DNA of 45,466 nt from Mycoplasma marinum (GCF_004335975.1 NZ_PSZO01000006.1:1-45466), one strand, 5' to 3'; positions 1-9,275 are shown, numbered from the stretch's first letter. Translations and numbers: made by a program. The notes: generated by a model not told the origin, from the sequence alone.

Positions 1-48
1 CAATTGTTTTAATGCCCACAATTTATCTTTAAATTTATAATGTTTCAT
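1..48 (-). CDS. Partial CDS, N-terminal 16 codons only
   Basis: An ATG at 48..46 opens a frame that runs off the window edge, reading MKHYKFKDKLWALKQL. A purine-rich GGAAAGGGTGG stretch lies about 8 nt upstream and can serve as a ribosome binding site. The gene lies downstream of the MarR-type regulator on the same strand. MarR genes often sit beside exporters or stress genes, but 16 residues are too few to name the product. Confidence 0.5.
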   Translation of the reverse strand, partial: MKHYKFKDKLWALKQL

Positions 49-305
49 AAAAGACACCACCCTTTCCGAGTTGTGTCTTAAATTTTTATCCTAATATAGT
101 TGCTATTTCTATATTTATTAATTATATATGCATAGTTAAAATAATTAATAATGTCATTTAATTACAATAAATATAACGTCTAAAGTATCTTTAATCTAGT
201 TATTACCAATATTAAAATTATATATATTTGCTATTGTCAACTTTAATCAAAATTTTCATTTTAATCTTATTTATTTGGATAATAGGGCAAATATATTTTG
301 CAAAA
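49..305. other. Intergenic leader upstream of the partial gene, with a small palindrome
   Basis: There is no gene here. It is the AT-rich upstream region of the partial minus-strand gene. A short palindrome ATAGTTGCTAT lies at 96-106. Its first nine bases recur, in the same minus/plus relation to a start, upstream of the MarR gene at 808-816. It is a possible regulator site, but the match is short in AT-rich DNA. Confidence 0.3.
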
Positions 306-332
306 TAAAAAAGCGATTATTTTTCGCTTTTT
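306..332 (-). terminator. Intrinsic terminator of the MarR gene
   Basis: On the minus strand AAAAGCGA and TCGCTTTT form a stem with a 7-nt loop, followed by a T-run. The stem overlaps the last codons and the TAA stop of the regulator gene. Confidence 0.7.
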
Positions 333-778
333 ATGAATTTATCAGCAATTTCATACAAATTCTCTACTTCTTTTTCATTAAATATTTTAGAAATAATTTC
401 AGAGTGAATAATTTGACGAGCTTCATTATAAACCCCATATGCCCTTTCACCCTCTTTAGTTAATAAAAGAGTTGATGTTCTAGTATCAATCTTAGATCTT
501 TTCTTTTTAACAATACCTTTAGTAACTAATGCTTTAACAGCTTTTGAAAAAGCACCTTTACTCAATGCCATAACATCACATATATCCATCATATTCATTC
601 CTTGACAATCTTTTAAGAAAACAATGTAAATAAGTTCTCTATGTGATATATTTAATTTTCTTTTTATAATTAAGTCTTCTTCTATTCTTCTGGTGTTTTG
701 TTGGATCAAAAATAGCACTCTACTAAGTCTTTCTTCTTGATTTAAATCTAACTTTTGAATGTGTGTTTTAAGTTTCAT
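317..778 (-). CDS. MarR-family winged-helix transcriptional regulator
   Basis: The 153-residue protein has the length and layout of MarR regulators. An N-terminal helical dimerisation part is followed by a winged helix-turn-helix around residues 45-110, with a recognition region near ALSKGAFSKAVKALVTKG. A basic wing (KKKRSKIDTRTSTLLLT) and a C-terminal helix complete the fold. MarR proteins are dimeric DNA-binding repressors that often respond to small aromatic ligands or oxidants. The ATG at 778 has no Shine-Dalgarno site, but a TATAAT box lies 6 nt upstream, so the mRNA is probably leaderless. The next gene downstream on this strand is cut by the window edge and may be its target. The ligand cannot be inferred. 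Confidence 0.85.
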   Translation of the reverse strand: MKLKTHIQKLDLNQEERLSRVLFLIQQNTRRIEEDLIIKRKLNISHRELIYIVFLKDCQGMNMMDICDVMALSKGAFSKAVKALVTKGIVKKKRSKIDTRTSTLLLTKEGERAYGVYNEARQIIHSEIISKIFNEKEVENLYEIADKFIKSEK

Positions 779-784
779 AGAAAA

Positions 785-790
785 ATTATA
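785..790 (-). promoter_or_regulatory. -10 box of the MarR gene (leaderless start)
   Basis: TATAAT lies exactly 6 nt before the ATG at 778. The six bases between are TTTTCT, with no Shine-Dalgarno site. Transcription would begin at or next to the start codon. Confidence 0.65.
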
Positions 791-822
791 TAACTATTAT
801 TTTAAAAAGCAACTATTATTCA

Positions 823-845
823 AGCCAAATTATAAATTTTGGCTC
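823..845. promoter_or_regulatory. Inverted repeat upstream of the MarR promoter
   Basis: Arms AGCCAAA and TTTGGCT flank an AT-rich centre, about 35-55 bp upstream of the -10 box of the MarR gene. It lacks a T-run, so it is not an obvious terminator. It could be an operator for the regulator. This is inference only. Confidence 0.3.
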
Positions 846-875
846 TCTCAACTAAATAGTATTTAAAAAACAAGA

Positions 876-902
876 AAGAAAAAACCAACCTTTAGAGTTG
901 AT
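876..902 (-). terminator. Terminator after the tRNA cluster
   Basis: On the minus strand ATCAAC pairs with GTTGGT (one G-T pair) around a 7-nt loop, followed by TTTTTTC. It lies just after the tRNA-Ser gene. Confidence 0.65.
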
Positions 903-910
903 TTTAACAC

Positions 911-1003
911 TGGCGGGCAAAGAGGGATTCGAACCCCCGCGGGCCGTGAAGCCCCTGCTGGTTTTCAAGACCAGTCCCTTCAGCCAGACTTGGGTATTTG
1001 CCC
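911..1003 (-). tRNA. tRNA-Ser (TGA anticodon)
   Basis: The acceptor stem GGGCAAA pairs with TTTGCCC, CCA is encoded, and the anticodon loop reads CTTGAAA. A long variable arm gives a 93-nt length, as expected of a class II serine tRNA. It is the last member of the cluster on this strand. Confidence 0.95.
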
Positions 1004-1004
1004 A

Positions 1005-1081
1005 TGGTGGACCCAACAGGACTCGAACCTGTGACCGATCGGTTATGAGCCGAGTGCTCTAACCAACTGAGCTATAGGTCC
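1005..1081 (-). tRNA. tRNA-Ile2 (CAT anticodon, lysidine type)
   Basis: The 77-nt tRNA has the acceptor GGACCTA paired with TGGGTCC, an encoded CCA and the anticodon loop CTCATAA. The G1-C72 pair excludes an initiator tRNA. The loop and the position between Met and Ser match the mollicute cluster Pro-Ala-Met-Ile-Ser, so the C of CAT is expected to be converted to lysidine and the tRNA to read AUA. An elongator Met identity is the alternative, but a better Met candidate is adjacent. Confidence 0.85.
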
Positions 1082-1109
1082 CTATCTGTAATATATTGGG
1101 TTGTCCATT

Positions 1110-1186
1110 TGGTGTCACAAGAGAGATTTGAACTCTCGACCTTCCGGGTATGAACCGGATGCTCTAACCAACTGAGCTACCGTGAC
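1110..1186 (-). tRNA. tRNA-Met (elongator, CAT anticodon)
   Basis: The acceptor GTCACGG pairs with TTGTGAC with one G-T pair, and CCA is encoded. The anticodon loop TTCATAC is typical of elongator methionine tRNA. Length is 77 nt. Confidence 0.9.
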
Positions 1187-1190
1187 AATT

Positions 1191-1267
1191 TGGTGGAGAG
1201 GATGGGGATCGAACCCACTACCTCCTGCGTGCAAGGCAGGCGCTCTAGCCAGATGAGCTACCCCCCC
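1191..1267 (-). tRNA. tRNA-Ala (TGC anticodon)
   Basis: The anticodon loop reads CTTGCAC, CCA is encoded and the length is 77 nt. The acceptor 5' strand is seven G residues, pairing with CCTCTCC through two G-T pairs. Confidence 0.93.
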
Positions 1268-1270
1268 AAA

Positions 1271-1347
1271 TGGTGAAGAAGAAAGGATTTGAACCTTCGA
1301 CCACTACGTCCCAAACGTAGCGCTCTACCAAGCTGAGCTACTTCTCC
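1271..1347 (-). tRNA. tRNA-Pro (TGG anticodon)
   Basis: The acceptor GGAGAAG pairs with CTTCTTC with one G-T pair. The anticodon loop is TTTGGGA, CCA is encoded and the length is 77 nt. It is the first gene of the tRNA cluster. Confidence 0.95.
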
Positions 1348-1391
1348 AATATTAGGTTTACAAAATACTTTGTTTCATATTGTGCTTAATT

Positions 1392-1421
1392 ATTATATAT
1401 AAAAAAATGCAAGTTTGTTAA
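1392..1421 (-). promoter_or_regulatory. Promoter of the tRNA cluster
   Basis: On the minus strand -35 TTAACA and -10 TATAAT are separated by 18 nt, and lie about 45 nt upstream of tRNA-Pro. Confidence 0.6.
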
Positions 1422-1510
1422 AAAAAATCAAATATTTCGAATATAACCTATTAAAATCTTGAAATTTCACCTATTAATAACAATATAAAAGGTAGAAAAG
1501 TAGAAAATAA

Positions 1511-3253
1511 TTAACTTTTTTGCTTAAACAATTCTTTAATTAACTGGTAAACCATTATCATTGCTCTAACATCATTTTCACAATATTCTTTAAGAACACC
1601 TTGTTTTTCTTCTCACTCATTATCACCAACAACACCGATAGCTCTTTGAATAGCAGCTTCCATGGCCATACCACCATTTTGAATAGTTAAATCTTTATAA
1701 GGTTTAATCATATCCTTAAATCAATAGTTATTTTTAGTGATATATTTTTCAATTAATTTTATTGAGTGTTTCCCTTTTAATTCGGGAATAAATACAATTG
1801 GTAAAGAATCTTTTGAACCTGCAGCAAAAGGTTTTGCTAAATCTACTGTTCTTTCTATAATTCAAAGAACCTTCTCTTGAACTTCAACTCATCCAGGATA
1901 GTTCATATCTCTTAATGTTGCAACCATTTCCATCATACGTGGATTTTCATAGCCAGCATTATAGACAACATAATAATCAGCTTTATTTGAATAAATCATA
2001 TCTATTAATTCAGGAAAATCAGTATATGAGAATGTTTGTGGGTCATAGATGTGATTAATCTTTTTTTTCTCTTCCATATTATTTGTTTCTATTATCGATA
2101 CTTGAAAAGTTGCTTGTTGGAATGGTGTAAATCCAGCAATAGTTGGAAAGGGTAGAGAAAATCCTTCAAAGTCATATCAAATAACTCTTGATTTTTCTAG
2201 CCTTTCTATATATGAATGGGCTTCATCACGTTCTGTAATTGTTACGGGTTCATTTAAAATAGATTGAATCAATAAACTATTATCAGCAATTTCCTGCAAT
2301 GTCTTACCTTCTTGGATATCTTTCTTTTTAACAAATTTACCATTGTAACCAACAAATTGAGGATGAAGATATTCAATAATTGTTGGTGTCGCTGGATTAC
2401 TACCAAAAGCTTGATTATCTTCAGCTGTTAATCCGTTTTCAAATTCTGCATCCTTTGCTTCTTTTATCAATCTAATATAATAATCAATACCTTCAAATTG
2501 AATTGGTTTTGACTTAGAACCAAATTCTGCAGCGCAAGCAACTATATTAAAAATTGTATTTTTTTCGTCGTGAACACCTTTTTTATTAACACCATTACCA
2601 GTTTTCTTTCTACGCATTGATACAAAATCATTATGTTGCTTTGCATTTTTATCATTTCTTGATGTTGTAGATGTATTAACTTTAAAAGTTTCATAAAAAG
2701 CAATTTCAAAAGCCTTATATTTTTTTGTATCTAAAACAAAGTATGAGATAGCTTCTACCTTAACATTACATTTATTTGCTATTTGATAATCAAAATATGG
2801 TTTAACTAAATCAATTCTTTTTGTTGAGGAAGAGATTTTTAAGTTAGAAATTTTTTTATTTTTTTTATCGTATATTGTTGGTACAGAGAATGCATCTCCA
2901 TACCTAAAAACAGGTTCAAAGATAATATCTACACCTGGATTTCTTAATAATTTTTTAGTTTCTTCAGCTCTTTCTTCCATTGAACTCATCTTTGAAGTTC
3001 ATGCAACTCTTCCTAGTGTTTGAATAAAATCATAAAATTCTTCATTGACTTTGTGGAATGTTTTCATTTGAACTTGTGTTACAGTAGGCGCTACAACATC
3101 TACAATTCCAGGCATTTGGAATGAAAATTGATCAATGTCATCATCATTCTTATCAAGTCCTAAATCCTCTACTGAATTTCAAATAAAATAAGGTTGACAT
3201 GTAAGTAATTTTTTTAATTTACCAAAAGTTATTTTTTGTTCTACTTTTTCCAT
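1511..3253 (-). CDS. DUF2779 (UU173-like) putative exonuclease-domain protein
   Basis: The 580-residue protein is continuous only with TGA read as Trp. It resembles the mollicute DUF2779/UU173 family. The C-terminal third looks like a DEDD-type 3'-5' exonuclease fold. Motif I is WYDFEG with acidic residues at 361 and 363. A second motif, VVYNAGYENP, lies near 430. The third, YCENDV, lies near 557, about 24 residues from the end. The N-terminal half is unrecognised. The substrate is unknown; RNA or DNA ends are possible by analogy to the fold. The ATG at 3253 is preferred over one at 3259 because TATAAT lies exactly 6 nt upstream of it and no Shine-Dalgarno site exists. It follows the SGNH lipoprotein gene but is separated from it by a terminator. 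Confidence 0.75.
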
Positions 3254-3259
3254 ATGCAT

Positions 3260-3265
3260 ATTATA
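3260..3265 (-). promoter_or_regulatory. -10 box of the DUF2779 gene (leaderless start)
   Basis: TATAAT is followed by ATGCAT and then ATG. The T-run of the preceding terminator ends 4 nt upstream of the box, so the promoter spacer is built from the terminator tail. Confidence 0.6.
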
Positions 3266-3268
3266 GAA

Positions 3269-3292
3269 TAAAAAACAATCCCGATGGGGATT
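3269..3292 (-). terminator. Terminator of SGNH lipoprotein gene A
   Basis: On the minus strand AATCCC, a CATC loop and GGGATT are followed by GTTTTTT, just after the lipoprotein stop codon. Confidence 0.8.
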
Positions 3293-3294
3293 AT

Positions 3295-4989
3295 TTATTG
3301 TTTTAGATAATCTTTTGCTGGACCATTTGCGATTATATTTTTTATTGCTTTTTCATTTAAAATATTTGCATCCATATTAGCATCTAATAATTTCTTAATT
3401 AATGGCATTCCCCCATTTGAAATTTCAGGAACAAATATTTTCATTAATCCATAAATACTGTTTGGATCAGTTGGAATTCCAGTTTTAAATTTTGAAGCTA
3501 TATTTAAAAATGAAGCGATTATAAATTTAATATCTTGTTCAACACCCTTTTTAACAATTTCTTCATTTGAATTCAATCCTAGTTCAGCGGATTTAAAAAG
3601 TTGTTTAATAAATGGGAATAGATATTTTGCATTATCTGCCATTGAAGTATTTCCATAATTTTTTATTAAATCAGTTGTTAGAGAATTAGATGCATTGTTA
3701 GTCCTAACTATTTTAGCTATAAGGTTTGTTGCAAAACGGAAAAGCTTATATGGTTTTGCAAGCCCATCTACTTTTTCTTCTTCTTTAGTTAATGGAAAAT
3801 TAATATCAGTGTATTCTTTTATAGAATCTCCATAAAAACCTTTCAAACGAACTTTTGAATCAGTAGGTAAAAATGCATTTCTTTCATCTATTTTGGTGTT
3901 AGTTATTCCAGTCAACCTTGATAGTATAGTTGCTGCAATCATTTTATATCCTCTTGCTCCTGGATGGATATCTAATAATTCAGGTGCAAGTGTTATCGAG
4001 TTTTTATCCCAGGTATTTTCTATATAGCCATCAATAAAATCAACAGTATTAAATTGATTTGCAATTCTACCACCAATTCCGTCAAGTGTTTTTAATAATT
4101 TTTCAGCAAGTGAACATCCATCTGAATCTCTAACTATTTTTATAATAGAAGATAATTGTGTAATTGGCATTGGATACCCAACTATTACTATTTTAACTTT
4201 TGAATTAAATGATTTAATCCTAGAAATTATTGCCATTAAGTTATTTTGCGCTTTTTTAACGGCAGCATTAAATTCCTTTTTATCATAAGTTATAAGTGAA
4301 TTTATACCACCTGACATATTGATTTTATCTGTACCTTTCGCAAGAATTTCATTGATTGTTAATCCACCTATTTTAAGACTATATAAGATGTCATTAGCAC
4401 CAATTGAAATAGTTACAAAATCAGCTTCTCTTAGTTTTTCTTGAATTTTTGTAAAACGTTCTTTCTCACCTTTTTCAGGAAATACTAATTTAGCATTTAT
4501 CAAATTACTCCTTGTTTCAGAATTGCCATTTAGTTTATATTTTGGATCTAACTGGCTTCTTAGGGTATCAGTAGTTGCACCACCAATACCAAAATTATTA
4601 AATTCTGATAACTTATTATTTTTATTCAATGCTCTTGCGATATATGAACCATAAGATATTCCACTTATTTTGCCATTATTCGAGTATCCCCTATGATCCT
4701 TTTCATCTAATTGTGAATATCCTGCAGAAACAGAATCCCCAAGTGAAACAATTTTAATTTTTTTATAATCTAGAATAGGATTTGAATCATCATCATTTTC
4801 ATAAATAAACTTTTGATTTTTTTCACGAATCAATGATGCCAAATCCACTTTTTGATTATTGGAATATTTTGGTTTTCTGATTATAGTTTCATCTTTTTTA
4901 TGACCACATGAAACAACAGTTATAATAGGCATAGCAATTACAGCTGCACCAGTAAATGTACCCATAATAATTTTTTTATTTTTCTTCAT
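3295..4989 (-). CDS. SGNH/GDSL hydrolase lipoprotein A
   Basis: The 564-residue protein begins with a lipoprotein signal peptide: a lysine-rich start, a hydrophobic stretch and the lipobox ending VVSCG with Cys28. It should be anchored on the outer face of the membrane. The SGNH blocks follow in order: GDSVSAGY with nucleophile Ser86, GIGGATT, SIGANDI, and the Asp-x-x-His block DIHPGARGY. The family hydrolyses ester bonds in lipids, acylated glycans or other esters; the substrate here is unknown. About 200 C-terminal residues after the catalytic domain are helical and unrecognised. A Shine-Dalgarno AGAGG precedes the ATG. A close paralogue lies immediately upstream at 5112-6857, indicating tandem duplication. 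Confidence 0.9.
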   Translation of the reverse strand: MKKNKKIIMGTFTGAAVIAMPIITVVSCGHKKDETIIRKPKYSNNQKVDLASLIREKNQKFIYENDDDSNPILDYKKIKIVSLGDSVSAGYSQLDEKDHRGYSNNGKISGISYGSYIARALNKNNKLSEFNNFGIGGATTDTLRSQLDPKYKLNGNSETRSNLINAKLVFPEKGEKERFTKIQEKLREADFVTISIGANDILYSLKIGGLTINEILAKGTDKINMSGGINSLITYDKKEFNAAVKKAQNNLMAIISRIKSFNSKVKIVIVGYPMPITQLSSIIKIVRDSDGCSLAEKLLKTLDGIGGRIANQFNTVDFIDGYIENTWDKNSITLAPELLDIHPGARGYKMIAATILSRLTGITNTKIDERNAFLPTDSKVRLKGFYGDSIKEYTDINFPLTKEEEKVDGLAKPYKLFRFATNLIAKIVRTNNASNSLTTDLIKNYGNTSMADNAKYLFPFIKQLFKSAELGLNSNEEIVKKGVEQDIKFIIASFLNIASKFKTGIPTDPNSIYGLMKIFVPEISNGGMPLIKKLLDANMDANILNEKAIKNIIANGPAKDYLKQ

Positions 4990-5014
4990 TTATACCTCTT
5001 TTAAAAATTTCCCT

Positions 5015-5043
5015 TATATAAGTTGACTTTTAAAAGTATACAA
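5015..5043 (-). promoter_or_regulatory. Promoter of lipoprotein gene A
   Basis: -35 TTGTAT and -10 TATATA have a 17-nt spacer and lie about 25 nt upstream of the ATG at 4989. Confidence 0.45.
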
Positions 5044-5080
5044 TATAAAAGTTTTCTTTTCAAAGTATTTAATATAATAT

Positions 5081-5107
5081 AAAAAAATACCTACAATAAG
5101 GTATTTA
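5081..5107 (-). terminator. Terminator of lipoprotein gene B
   Basis: On the minus strand AAATACC and GGTATTT enclose an 8-nt loop and are followed by a T-run, directly after the TAA stop of the gene. Confidence 0.75.
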
Positions 5108-5111
5108 AATA

Positions 5112-6857
5112 TTATTTTGTATAGTCGTCCGCAGGTCCTCTTTTAATAAATTTATCATCATTGACATGTGTGATTTTTTTATGATTACTTGCCTTCGTTG
5201 TAAAACCATCATAAAAAACATTTAAAACTGGATCTTTCATTATTTCTGCACTTGATTTTTCAGGTGAATTAATTTTAATTGAATTTTCAATAATTACTCG
5301 TAACATTGGTCCAACAAGAGGCATGTCTTTTGTTTTTTTAGCTAATAAAGCAAATATAAATTCAAGATCTTGTCTAGTACCATCAACTATTTTTTTATCA
5401 TTAGATAATAAACCAATATCCGCAGATCTAAATAATGAGTTAATGAATGGAGTGATTTTACTAAAGACTTCTTTAATATCAAGTGAACTTTTAGATTTAG
5501 ATGATTTGTAAACACTTACTGCTGGTTTTGTTGTAGAAGTTGTTTTATCAGCATTTGTGTCTGAAATCACACTAATAATTTTAGGCACAATAGCAGCGGC
5601 AAAGTGCACTAATTTATAAGGCTTAGCTAAAGATTCTATTTTAGTTGCTTCTGGTGAAAGTGTTGAACTTAAATTACTTAAATCATTAATTTCTGGTGTG
5701 TAAGTTTCTTTTAATCTATTTTTTGTAAAAGATTTTTCAAATGGTTCATTACCAGTTTTAGAAAGAATAGTTTTATCTTGTGCTCAATTAGCTAATATAG
5801 TTGAAGCAATTTTCCTATATCCTCTAGCACCTGGGTGAATATCAACCAATTCAGGTGCTAGTTCAAGAGCATTTTTATCTCAAGCATTTTGTATATAACC
5901 ATCTATAAAATCAATAGTTTTAAATCTTCTAGCGATATCTCTTCCAATTCCATCTACTGCACCCAATATTTTTTCAACCACAGGTTTCCCTTCATCATCG
6001 GTAACTAATTTTAATATTGATGCAAGTTGTGTAATTGGCATTGGATAACCAATTATAGAAATTTTTGCTGTTGGGTTTATTTCCTTAATCTTGGCAATTG
6101 TTGCCATTAAGTTTTGATTTGCTTTTTGAATAGATGTTTTTATTTTTTCTTTATCATAAGTGATTAATGAACTAAGACCACCTGTCATTTTTAGATTTCC
6201 AATTCCTTGTGTTAGTATTTGAGAAATTGTTAAACCACCTAATTTAATATGTCCCAAAATATCGTTAGCCCCAATAGAGATTGTTATTAAATTTGCTTCT
6301 TTGAGCTTCTCTTGTATTGTAGAGAATCTTTTTGCCTCACCAGGAATAGGATTAACAAGTTTGCTAATAATAACATCTCTAAGCCCTTCAGAAGAAGAAT
6401 CTAATTTATACGAAGGATCAACTTGATTTCTTAATGTTGTTGTTGTCGAACCACCTATTGCAAAATTGTTGAAATCAGCAAGTTTATTATGCTTCTTAAA
6501 AGCTCTTGCTAAATATGAACCATACGAAATACCTGAAATTTCCTTTTTTGAATTCATAAATCCTCTGTGATCTTTACCATCTAATTGTGTATATCCAGCA
6601 GCAACTGAATCACCTAACGAAACAATATTCACTTTGTCATTATCTATTATAGGATTCGAATCATTATCAGCGTTTTTAATTATTGCAATATCTTTTGCAT
6701 ACTTAGCTCTTGCCTCTGTATTTAGAAATGAAGAACTACCTTTTTTTCTTATATCACTCTTTTTATCACCACATGATATAACTGTCGCTATTGGAGCAGC
6801 AATAGCTGTAAACATAGTTACTGATCCCAATATTATTTTTTTTGTTGTTTTTGTCAT
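5112..6857 (-). CDS. SGNH/GDSL hydrolase lipoprotein B
   Basis: The 581-residue paralogue of lipoprotein A is continuous with TGA as Trp. The signal peptide ends ATVISCG with Cys29. SGNH blocks are GDSVAAGY (Ser84), AIGGSTT, SIGANDI and DIHPGARGY. The catalytic halves of A and B align closely, including YGSY and QLDxKDHRG. After the catalytic domain both carry a LAKPYKL segment, but B then has a Ser/Thr/Lys-rich stretch absent from A. It is an extracellular membrane-anchored esterase or lipase of unknown substrate. AAAGGAG precedes the ATG, and a good promoter lies 60 nt upstream. Confidence 0.9.
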
Positions 6858-6918
6858 TTAAAACTCCTTTAACCTTTGATAAATTGCTCTCTTAATTTAA
6901 AAAACAATTTCATTAATT

Positions 6919-6947
6919 AGTATACTATAAAATAGTTTACCAAGCAA
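6919..6947 (-). promoter_or_regulatory. Promoter of lipoprotein gene B
   Basis: -35 TTGCTT and -10 TATACT have a 17-nt spacer. They give a roughly 55-nt leader with a Shine-Dalgarno site. Confidence 0.55.
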
Positions 6948-7189
6948 AGTATTTTAATGATATTGAAAAAACAAAATACAAAAAAAGTTATAAAAATAGT
7001 GAAATAAGTCCAATTGTTGGCTTTTAATTTGAATGTTATAAAAAAATAAGGAGAATGTTTTAATATTTTTATCTAAATATAAGACCATTTTCAAGCCAAT
7101 CCTAAAAAGGATACACTCAAATATATAAATTTTCTTTTGGACTATTTTGACAATCTTATTTTTATAATCAGACATTCCTTAAAACTCAA

Positions 7190-7213
7190 TAAAAAAAAGC
7201 GCTTCAGAAGCAC
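7190..7213 (-). terminator. Terminator of the SDR gene
   Basis: On the minus strand GTGCTT pairs with GAGCGC-type bases (AAGCGC arm, one G-T pair) around a 3-nt loop, followed by seven T. It starts right after the SDR stop. Confidence 0.75.
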
Positions 7214-7215
7214 AA

Positions 7216-7938
7216 TTAATCCACTTGTTTAGTTGTATGAAGTGATATTTCTCTTATATTTAATTCTTGGGGAGCATCAAAAACATATTTAATAATTTTT
7301 GCAACCTCTATTGGTTTTGCCATCTTTCCCATTGAATTTTTTCAATCTTCATAACCATCAACTATACCCTCATTTGTTGTATGACCTAATAGTTCAGTTG
7401 CGAATGCGCCTGGAGAGATATTTGTTACTCTAACATTGAATGGTGCCAATTCTTGCCTAAGAGTTTCTGTAATACCCTTAACAGCAAACTTTGTCCCACA
7501 ATACACAGCATGATTTGCAAAAGCTTTATTACCAGCGATTGAGGAAACGTTAATAATAGTTCCTTCTCTTCTTTTCTTCATTTTATTTACAACTGTTTCA
7601 ATTCCATTGATAACACCTTTGATATTTACATCAATCATTGTATTATATTCATTTCTACTTTGTTCTCCCATTTGACCTAATTGCATAACACCTGCGTTAT
7701 TTACTAAAAGATCAACTGGACCAAACATTTCCTCCGCTTCCTTAATCGATTCGTTGAATTCATCAAAATTAGTTACATCAACTTTCTTTATTAATACATT
7801 AGAAAGATCTAAATCTTTAATTAATTCTACTCTCCTTGCAATTAAAGTTAAATTATGACCATCTTTTGCGAAAAGCTTCGCCATTTCTGCACCAAATCCA
7901 CTAGATGCCCCCGTGATAACAATATGTTTATTTTTCAT
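7216..7938 (-). CDS. Short-chain dehydrogenase/reductase (SDR)
   Basis: The 240-residue protein is a classical SDR. The nucleotide-binding TGASSGFG is at residues 8-15, NNAGVM near 85, the catalytic Ser in NVSSIAG, and YCGTK as the Tyr-x-x-x-Lys pair near 155. The layout resembles YdfG-type NADP-dependent hydroxy-acid dehydrogenases, but the substrate cannot be read from sequence. The frame continues through a TGA Trp codon at 7342 to TAA at 7216. AGGGG precedes the ATG. It follows pyrE but has its own promoter, an extended -10 TGCTATAAT, placed behind the pyrE terminator. It is therefore probably not part of pyrimidine synthesis. Confidence 0.9.
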
Positions 7939-7961
7939 TATATGCCCCTTTTTATTTTGAA

Positions 7962-7970
7962 ATTATAGCA
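7962..7970 (-). promoter_or_regulatory. Extended -10 promoter of the SDR gene
   Basis: TGCTATAAT directly follows the T-run of the pyrE terminator. The leader to the ATG at 7938 is about 15-20 nt and contains AGGGG. Confidence 0.55.
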
Positions 7971-7992
7971 AAAAAAGTAACTATAAGTTACT
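7969..7992 (-). terminator. Terminator of pyrE and the pyr operon
   Basis: Perfect arms AGTAACT and AGTTACT with a 3-nt loop are followed by TTTTTT. The pyrE stop codon TAG lies inside the stem. Confidence 0.8.
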
Positions 7993-8580
7993 AATGAAAA
8001 TCTTAACTTCTTCTATTTCTTCTTCCTTTAAATATGAAACTTCTTTTGATACTTCCAATAATTCTTTTAGAGTTACAAGAGAGTGGTATTTTATACCCTT
8101 AAAATTCTTTTTAAGTTTCTCAAGACCATAAGAAAATATAGACACAACTCCTAAAACGTTATAACCCTTATCCTTTAAAACATTAATTGCCTCCAATGAA
8201 GAACCACCTGTTGAAAATAAATCTTCTATAACAACAATTTTTTCATTTTCAGAAACAAATCCTTCAATTTGGTTTTGCTTTCCATGATTTTTAGCACTCC
8301 CACGAACATAACCCATTGGTAAATCCATTATTGTTGAAAGATAGGCAGCGTGTGGTATCCCGGCTGTTGCTGTGCCCATTAGTAGGGTTACTTCGGGAAA
8401 TTCAGATTTAATCATTTGTGCAAACGCCTCTTCTATTTCGTTTCTAATTTTAGGGTAAGACATAATTAATCTATTATCGGTATATATCGGTGATTGAATA
8501 CCACTTGCTCATGTAAATTTTTCCTTTGTATTTAGTTGAACTGCTTTAATGTCCAAAAGATGCTTTGCTATTTTATTCAT
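7981..8580 (-). CDS. pyrE: Orotate phosphoribosyltransferase
   Basis: The 199-residue enzyme joins orotate and PRPP to give orotidine 5'-phosphate, the fifth step to UMP. N-terminal GIQSPIYTDNR near residue 30 matches the substrate loop of the family. GTATAGIPHAA is conserved, and VVIEDLFSTGGSS is the PRPP-binding motif. Length is near the usual 200-215. The true start is ATG at 8580, upstream of a TGA Trp codon. It overlaps the pyrF stop by 8 nt, implying translational coupling. It is the last gene of the operon before a strong terminator. Confidence 0.95.
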
Positions 8581-9274
8581 TTTCTTCCTCCGCTTGTTTG
8601 ATTTGTTTTTCTATTTCTTCATAAACTTTAATTTGATTTTTTGATTGTGTTATAGTTCTACCCACAACAATAAAATCGGATCCATTTTTAATTGCTTTAT
8701 ATGGTGTAAGAATTCTTTTTTGATCTTGGTTGTCATCTGTTTCCAATCTTATTCCAGGTGTAATTGAGTAAAGGTTGTTTTTCTTTACTAAATGAGACTC
8801 TTGAGCACTTGAAACAGCACCCCAAATACCAGCTTTATTTGCAAGTTCAAGTAAGGTATTAACTTCATCTTTAACAGGTACCTTAATATTGATTAACTCA
8901 ATATCTTGTTGTGACATTGACGTTAAAATTGTTACAGCTAACAGCTTTGATGCTGTCCCCTCAACTTGTGTTTGCATTGCTTGCATAGCTTCCAATCCAT
9001 TTAATGCATGAATAGTAATGAAATCAGGACTATATTTCATAATTGATTTAACTGCATTCTTTGCAGTATTGGGTATATCATGTACTTTTAAATCAATAAA
9101 TATATTATGTCCCATTTTTTTAAGTTCTTCAATAAATCCAAAACCTTCTTTATACAACAATTGCATACCCAATTTTAAAAATAATTTTTTATCCTTTAAG
9201 TTATTTAATAATTTAAATAATTGCTCTTTTGAATCAAAATCACATGCAATAATAATCCTTGAATTATATTTCAT
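8573..9274 (-). CDS. pyrF: Orotidine 5'-phosphate decarboxylase
   Basis: The 233-residue protein starts at MKYNSRIIIACDFDS and has the usual length. The catalytic Lys-x-x-x-Asp network is in DLKVHDIPNT. LKLGMQL and TPGIRL are further family motifs. It makes UMP from OMP, the last step of the pathway. I chose ATG at 9274 over longer in-frame starts because homology begins there and the pyrD stop lies one base upstream. pyrD and pyrE flank it in the same operon. Confidence 0.95.
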   Translation of the reverse strand: MKYNSRIIIACDFDSKEQLFKLLNNLKDKKLFLKLGMQLLYKEGFGFIEELKKMGHNIFIDLKVHDIPNTAKNAVKSIMKYSPDFITIHALNGLEAMQAMQTQVEGTASKLLAVTILTSMSQQDIELINIKVPVKDEVNTLLELANKAGIWGAVSSAQESHLVKKNNLYSITPGIRLETDDNQDQKRILTPYKAIKNGSDFIVVGRTITQSKNQIKVYEEIEKQIKQAEEENE

Positions 9275-9275
9275 A

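Noticed and set aside
6954-7175. Open frame of 73 codons between the SDR and lipoprotein B genes
   Set aside because: It has low-complexity Phe/Lys/Ile composition, no family match, and overlaps the lipoprotein B promoter direction. It is probably chance in AT-rich DNA.
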